Assembly (NCBI RefSeq): GCF_000423325.1
Contig: NZ_AUHT01000004.1
Span: 62,001 to 126,000, forward strand
Source of the DNA: Lysobacter defluvii IMMIB APB-9 = DSM 18482
Lineage (GTDB): Bacteria > Pseudomonadota > Gammaproteobacteria > Xanthomonadales > Xanthomonadaceae
Reading direction: 5' to 3'
Length of the DNA: 64,000 bases
The notes under the pieces are model-generated. The model ran no database searches and was not told where the DNA came from. It was given only the letters and a program-made list of their open reading frames with translations. The position numbers and the translations under genes were made by a program. Positions 59,939 through 64,000 of the stretch are shown here, piece by piece (position 1 is the stretch's first letter; the number at the start of each line of letters is the position of its first letter).

Positions 59939-60475
59939 TCAGGGCGCCAGCGCGTCGAGCATCGCCTTGACGTGCCCGGCGGGGTTGCCGTCCGAGTGCA
60001 CCGCGACGATGCGGCCATCGCGGCCGATCACGTAGGAGGTGCGGCTGGACATGTCGCGCCCCTCCATCACCGCGTCGTAGTCGGCGGCGATGCGGGCGTC
60101 CTCGTCGGCGGCGACGGGGAACTTGCCGGCGCAGGTCGCGGTGTCGCTGGAGAACTCGCGCAGCTGGTCGGTGTTGCCGGCGGTCACGCCGATGACGGTG
60201 GCGCCGTGCTCCCTGAAGCGGTCGATCGCCTGGGAGAACAGCGAGGCCTCCAGGTTGCAGCCGGGCGTGTTGGCGGCGGGGAAGAAGTACAGCACCACTG
60301 GGCCGTCCTCCAGCGCCCGGGCGAGGTTGAACTCGAACGGCTCGCCGGCAAGCCAGCCATCGGCGGAGAAGTCCGGGGCGGCGTCGCCGGGCTGCAGCGT
60401 GGCGAGGGCAGGCTGCGAGCAGGCGGTGGCGAGCAGGAAGGCCAGGCCAAGCAGGGTGGATTTCAGGGCATTCAT
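59939..60475 (-). CDS. Periplasmic/lipoprotein peroxiredoxin (BCP/PrxQ type)
   Basis: A 178-residue protein with a lipoprotein-type signal (LLGLAFLLATACSQPALA; Cys 19 fits a lipobox) and the thioredoxin fold of PrxQ: PDFSADGWLAGEPF, VLYFFPAANTPGCNLEASLF with the peroxidatic Cys in TPGC, IGVTAGNTDQLREFS and FPVAADEDARIAADYDAV. The second Cys of atypical 2-Cys PrxQ, normally five residues after the first, is absent; a Cys at about 119 (TATCAGKF) might resolve. It reduces peroxides in the cell envelope. Confidence 0.88.
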   Translation of the reverse strand: MNALKSTLLGLAFLLATACSQPALATLQPGDAAPDFSADGWLAGEPFEFNLARALEDGPVVLYFFPAANTPGCNLEASLFSQAIDRFREHGATVIGVTAGNTDQLREFSSDTATCAGKFPVAADEDARIAADYDAVMEGRDMSSRTSYVIGRDGRIVAVHSDGNPAGHVKAMLDALAP

Positions 60476-60604
60476 GGTGGGGCGCTCCCGGGGCTGTGGA
60501 TCGGCGACTCCATCCTACGCCGCCCGGCGGCGGGCGCACGCGCGCTGAGCAGGCGTACACGCCGCCGGCCCTAGGCTGCCGGCTTCCTTCGTGGGAGCGC
60601 GGGC

Positions 60605-61528
60605 ATGGCGGAACAGTGGGAGTGCGTGATCGTCGGCGCCGGGCCGGCCGGGCTGTCGGCGGCCCTGTACATGGCCCGCTTCCGTCGGCGCGTGCTGGTC
60701 GTCCATGACGGGCGTTCGCGTGCGCTGCGCATCCCGGTGACGCGCAACGTGCCGGGGTTCCCGGACGGCGTCGAGGGCCCGGGGCTGGTCGACCGGATGC
60801 GGCGCCACGCCGTGGAGTACGGCGCCGGAATGCGGGAGGCGGAGGTCGTGCAGGCGCGCCGCGGGGACGAGGGCTTCGTGCTGACCCTGGCCGACACCCG
60901 CGAGCAGCTGCATGCGGCGAGCCTCATCCTGGCCACCGGCCTGTACCTGCAGCAGCCCCCGCTCGAAGAAGGGGTGCACGAGGCGGCGCTGCGTGCCGGC
61001 GTGTTGCGCTACTGCCCGATCTGCGACGGACACGAGCAGATCGACCGCTGCATCGGCGTCATCGGCGCGGACGGGCACGGGGCCAGGGAGGCCCTGTTCC
61101 TGCGGCGGTTCTCCGCCGACATCACCCTGGTGCCGCTCCACAACAGCGAGGTCACCGCGAAGGACCGCACGCGCCTGCAGCAGGCCGGCATCCGCGTGGT
61201 GGACCGTCCGGTGGCGCACCACGCCCCGGGTGAGGACGGGTACCGCGTGCAGCTGGACGGGGACGATCAGCCGCTCCGCTTCGACGTCGTATACCCGGCG
61301 CTGGGCGTACGCCAGCGCACCGAACTTGCGGTGATGCTGGGGCTGGAACTGGGCGGGGACGGTACGACCGCCGCCGATTCGCCACTGGGTACGCCGGTGC
61401 CGGGGCTCTACTGCGCGGGCGACATCGCCGAGGGGCTCGACCAGATCAGCGTGGCGATGGGGCATGGCGCGCTGGCCGCCACCCGGGCGCACAACTGGCT
61501 GCGGAGCCGGGAGGCCCCCGGGGAATGA
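60605..61528 (+). CDS. NAD(P)/FAD-dependent oxidoreductase, thioredoxin reductase-like
   Basis: A 307-residue flavoprotein with CVIVGAGPAGLSAALYMARF (FAD Rossmann motif), ILATGLYLQ, RYCPICDGHEQ (redox CxxC in thioredoxin-reductase position), IGVIGADGHGAREALF (second nucleotide-binding motif, with Asp-Gly replacing the usual GGG) and GLYCAGDIAEGLDQISVAMGHGALAA. Its partner is unknown. The final segment lacks the Trx-interaction Arg motif that I would expect in TrxB, so another acceptor is likely. The aldehyde dehydrogenase gene follows after 61 bases. Confidence 0.9.
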   Translation: MAEQWECVIVGAGPAGLSAALYMARFRRRVLVVHDGRSRALRIPVTRNVPGFPDGVEGPGLVDRMRRHAVEYGAGMREAEVVQARRGDEGFVLTLADTREQLHAASLILATGLYLQQPPLEEGVHEAALRAGVLRYCPICDGHEQIDRCIGVIGADGHGAREALFLRRFSADITLVPLHNSEVTAKDRTRLQQAGIRVVDRPVAHHAPGEDGYRVQLDGDDQPLRFDVVYPALGVRQRTELAVMLGLELGGDGTTAADSPLGTPVPGLYCAGDIAEGLDQISVAMGHGALAATRAHNWLRSREAPGE

Positions 61529-61589
61529 CGCTCCCGGCCGCGGCCGATAAGGTAGCGGCAGCGCCCCCGGGGCGGCACGGAACAGCGGG

Positions 61590-63059
61590 ATGACAGCCAG
61601 GCAGTACAGGAATTACGTCGGTGGCCGCTTCGTGGCCACCGGCAACACCTTCGATGACGTCAATCCGGCGACCGGCGAGGTGGCCGCGCAGGTGCACGAG
61701 GCCGATGCCGCGCTGGTCGACGAGGCGGTGCGCGCGGGCCACGCGGCGCTGGCCGGCGAATGGGGCCGTACCACCGCGGAGGACCGCGCCGCGGTGCTGG
61801 ACCGCATCGCGGCGCTGATCGACCTCCGCGCCGATGACTTCATCGCCGCGGAGGTCGAGGACACCGGCAAGCCGGTGGCGCTCGCGTCCAGCGTCGACAT
61901 CCCTCGCGGCGCGGCGAACTTCCGTGCCTTCGCCGGCATGATCCGGGTACACGGGGGCGAGATGTACGAGAGCGCGACGGCGGACGGCACCGGGGCGCTC
62001 AACTACTCGATCCGCCGGCCGCTGGGCGTGGTCGGGGTCATCGCGCCGTGGAACCTGCCCCTGCTGCTGCTGACCTGGAAGCTGGCGCCGGCGCTGGCCT
62101 GCGGAAACGCCGTGGTGGCCAAGCCGTCGGAGGAGACCCCGGCCACTGCGACGCTGCTGGCCGAGGTGATGGACGAGGCGGGCGTGCCGGCGGGGGTCTT
62201 CAACCTGGTCCACGGCTTCGGGCCGGGATCCGCGGGCGAGGCGATCGTCACCCATCCGGACATCAATGGCATCACCTTCACCGGCGAGTCGCGCACCGGG
62301 GCCACGATCATGCGCCAGGCCGCCGAGGGCGTGCGCCCGGTGTCCTTCGAGCTGGGCGGCAAGAACGCCGCGCTGGTGTTCGACGACTGCGACTTCGACA
62401 AGGCCGTCGACGGGATCGCCCGGGCCAGCTTCATGAACACGGGGCAGGTGTGCCTGTGCACCGAGCGTGTCTACGTGCAGCGAGGCATCTTCGACCGCTT
62501 CGTCGAGGCGCTGGCGGGGAAGGCGCGCGCACTGCGGCCGGGCGACCCCCACGATGCGCAGACCACGCTGGGCCCGCTGATCTCGGCCGTGCACCGGCGC
62601 AAGGTGCTGTCGTACTTCGACCTGGCGCGGGAGGAGGGTGCGCAGGTCGTGACCGGCGGCGGGGTGCCGGAACTGGAGGGCGCCGCCGCGGGCGGCTTCT
62701 TCGTCGAGCCCACCATCTGGACCGGCCTGCCGCAGTCCGCGCGCTGCCTGCACGAGGAGGTGTTCGGACCGATCTGCCACGTCATGCCTTTCGACACCGA
62801 GGACGAGGCGGTCGCGCTCGCCAACGACAGCGCCTACGGACTCGCCGCCTCGGTCTGGACCGGCAGCCTGGAGCGCGCACACCGGGTAGCGGGCCGCGTC
62901 GACGTGGGGCTGCTGTGGATCAACACCTGGTACCTGCGCGACCTGCGCACCCCCTTCGGCGGCACCCGCCTGTCCGGCATCGGCCGCGAGGGTGGCCGGC
63001 ACTCGCTCGACTTCTATTCCCAGACCCGCAACGTCTGCATCAAGCTCGGCGATGGCTGA
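61590..63059 (+). CDS. 2-aminomuconate (2-hydroxymuconate) semialdehyde dehydrogenase
   Basis: A 489-residue NAD-dependent aldehyde dehydrogenase: [57 protein letters not shown] (catalytic Glu), [15 protein letters not shown] (catalytic Cys) and EVFGPICHV. The close fit to the muconic semialdehyde group, and the RidA-like 2-aminomuconate deaminase 22 bases downstream, indicate the kynurenine/3-hydroxyanthranilate branch of tryptophan breakdown (counterparts NbaE/AmnC). It oxidises 2-aminomuconate 6-semialdehyde to 2-aminomuconate. The other pathway genes are not in this window. Confidence 0.9.
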   Translation: MTARQYRNYVGGRFVATGNTFDDVNPATGEVAAQVHEADAALVDEAVRAGHAALAGEWGRTTAEDRAAVLDRIAALIDLRADDFIAAEVEDTGKPVALASSVDIPRGAANFRAFAGMIRVHGGEMYESATADGTGALNYSIRRPLGVVGVIAPWNLPLLLLTWKLAPALACGNAVVAKPSEETPATATLLAEVMDEAGVPAGVFNLVHGFGPGSAGEAIVTHPDINGITFTGESRTGATIMRQAAEGVRPVSFELGGKNAALVFDDCDFDKAVDGIARASFMNTGQVCLCTERVYVQRGIFDRFVEALAGKARALRPGDPHDAQTTLGPLISAVHRRKVLSYFDLAREEGAQVVTGGGVPELEGAAAGGFFVEPTIWTGLPQSARCLHEEVFGPICHVMPFDTEDEAVALANDSAYGLAASVWTGSLERAHRVAGRVDVGLLWINTWYLRDLRTPFGGTRLSGIGREGGRHSLDFYSQTRNVCIKLGDG

Positions 63060-63081
63060 GCAACAGGAGCACCCAGGACCG

Positions 63082-63501
63082 ATGGACACGCAAGCCCAGG
63101 TAGTGGCGGGCAAGGCCCGCCCGCGCGGCCGCTTCCCCCACGTCAAGCGCGCCGGCGACTTCCTCTACGTCTCCGGCACCAGCTCGCGCCGCCCCGACAA
63201 CAGCTTCGCCGGCGCCGAGGTCGACGAAATGGGCGTCACCCGCCTGGACATCCGCGAACAGACCCGCGCCGTGATCGAGAACCTGCGCGACCTGCTGGCC
63301 AGCAGCGGGGCAGGGCTGGAGGACCTGGTCGAGGTCGGCTGCTTCCTGGTGAACATGAACGACTTCGGCGGCTTCAACGAGGTCTGGGGGGAGTACTTCG
63401 ACGAGAGCGGGCCGACGCGGACGACCGTCGCGGTGCACCAGCTGCCGCATCCGTTGCTGCTCGTGGAGATGAAGGCGGTGGCGTACGTGCCGCGTAGATA
63501 G
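63082..63501 (+). CDS. 2-aminomuconate deaminase (RidA superfamily)
   Basis: A 139-residue RidA-fold protein. [119 protein letters not shown] match the 2-aminomuconate deaminases (AmnD/NbaF) better than general RidA. It releases ammonia from 2-aminomuconate to give 4-oxalocrotonate. The ATG at 63082 has AGGA near; an in-frame ATG at 63052 would overlap the dehydrogenase by eight bases. The two genes form an operon. Confidence 0.92.
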   Translation: MDTQAQVVAGKARPRGRFPHVKRAGDFLYVSGTSSRRPDNSFAGAEVDEMGVTRLDIREQTRAVIENLRDLLASSGAGLEDLVEVGCFLVNMNDFGGFNEVWGEYFDESGPTRTTVAVHQLPHPLLLVEMKAVAYVPRR

Positions 63502-63521
63502 CCGCCTCCGCGCACCAGACC

Positions 63522-63644
63522 CCCTCTCCCGCTTGCGGGAGAGGGTTGGGGTGAGGGGCTTCTGATTTTGCTGTTGATCTGGGACTCAAGAGCAAAAGCC
63601 CCTCATCCGCCCTTCGGGCACCTTCTCCCGCAAGCGGGAGAAGG
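63522..63644. repeat. REP-like palindromic repeat pair, copy B
   Basis: Two hairpins, CCCTCTCCCGC-TT-GCGGGAGAGGG (63522-63545) and CCTTCTCCCGC-AA-GCGGGAGAAGG (63621-63644), flank about 75 bases. The inner flanks GGTGAGGGGCTT and AAGCCCCTCATCC are also complementary, so the whole block folds into one large cruciform. The right half carries CCGCCCTTCGGGCACC as in copy A. The left half is the second common variant (without that insert). It lies just after the 2-aminomuconate deaminase stop and could terminate transcription or insulate the next gene. Confidence 0.9.
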
Positions 63645-63758
63645 GAGGGGACGCGGGAGAAGGGACTTCGCCCGACCCAACCCTTGGCACTCCCCCCGCC
63701 CGGGCCCATGGGGTAGAAGGGACGGATCAGTCCCACCCCGATCTCCGAGAGACCCACC

Positions 63759-64000
63759 TTGAAGAAGACCCTGCTTTCCGCCGCGACCGCCGTCGCGCTC
63801 AGCCTTGTCGCCGCGCCCGCGGCATTCGCCCACGATGCCTGCCTCGACGAGGCCTGCCACACCCTGTCGCTGATCGACGCCGGTGACCACGCGGCGGGTG
63901 GCGCGTCCGCGCCGATCGAGGCGCAGCGTTTTGGTGAATGGGGCATCGACACCGCCGGCATGGACCCCAGCGTGCGCCCGGGCGAGGACTTCTTCGCCTA
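63759..64000 (+). CDS. M13 family metallopeptidase, N-terminal part only
   Basis: A TTG start opens a frame with signal peptide (KKTLLSAATAVALSLVAAPAAFA) and a mature N-terminus that reaches GEWGIDTAGMDPSVRPGEDFFAY at the window end. GIDTAGMDPSVRPGEDFF is the conserved opening of M13 (neprilysin/PepO-like) endopeptidases, which are about 680-700 residues, so nine tenths of the gene lie outside. The zinc motif HExxH is not yet reached. The upstream GAGAG may be its ribosome site. These proteases degrade peptides in the periplasm. Confidence 0.88.
   Translation, partial: MKKTLLSAATAVALSLVAAPAAFAHDACLDEACHTLSLIDAGDHAAGGASAPIEAQRFGEWGIDTAGMDPSVRPGEDFFA

Noticed and set aside
1-64000. CRISPR arrays, tRNA/rRNA genes, integrases or transposases
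   Set aside because: No regularly spaced direct repeats, cloverleaf-like conserved arms, rRNA core sequences or recombinase motifs were seen; absence was judged by eye, so divergent copies could be missed.

Overview
The window is GC-rich, densely coded proteobacterial chromosome. Its gene content points to Lysobacteraceae/Xanthomonadaceae (Lysobacter or Luteimonas-like): a radical SAM gene linked to a UdgX-type glycosylase, a small lysine-rich MAKPNYSF protein, RIO1-type kinase next to pyridoxal kinase, a kynurenine-pathway gene pair, and the dispersed 'CCGCCCTTCGGGCACC / TCTCCCGC' palindromic repeats common in that group. The assignment is inference from gene content; I could not run a search.

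Region 1 (about 1-8 kb) is an accessory defence island that looks less GC-rich than the rest. A minus-strand operon encodes an EcoRII-family restriction-modification system: Dcm/M.EcoRII-like C5-methyltransferase, Vsr mismatch endonuclease and a two-domain EcoRII-like restriction enzyme. Facing it tail to tail is a tightly coupled plus-strand operon of three genes: a GHKL-type ATPase, a protein of unknown family, and a DUF6339-like protein. This convergent pair is the best candidate for a poorly described system.

Region 2 (8-22 kb) holds a probable amidase toxin/lipoprotein immunity pair beside a 5'-truncated VOC gene, transporters (one with a single-base frameshift), an RcnB-like protein, several small conserved proteins, a HigA antitoxin whose HigB toxin is reduced to 20 codons but whose operator palindromes are intact, and the radical SAM/UdgX pair.

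Region 3 (22.7-28 kb) is a nitric oxide reductase operon, norC-norB-norQ-norD, preceded by a 41-residue membrane protein. Its NorC carries a second cytochrome c domain. An azurin-like lipoprotein (55.3 kb) and a hemerythrin (53.7 kb) fit a low-oxygen or nitrosative respiratory lifestyle.

Region 4 (28-48 kb) is mostly housekeeping and peripheral metabolism: a K+/H+ antiporter, a pseudouridine synthase/RIO kinase/pyridoxal kinase operon, a DUF3667 membrane protein, an M20 amidohydrolase with an MFS exporter, a PAS histidine kinase with a response regulator, a D-aminoacylase, and an unusual fusion of a beta-lactamase-type serine hydrolase to a DmpA-type S58 peptidase.

Region 5 (48-64 kb) contains a PAAR protein with a DUF4329 effector and a small exported protein (probable type VI secretion cargo set), RluA-family synthase, M28 and M14 peptidases, a periplasmic-sensor EAL protein, redox genes, a 2-aminomuconate semialdehyde dehydrogenase/deaminase pair, and the start of an M13 metallopeptidase cut by the window edge. 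I saw no tRNA, rRNA, CRISPR array or intact insertion sequence.
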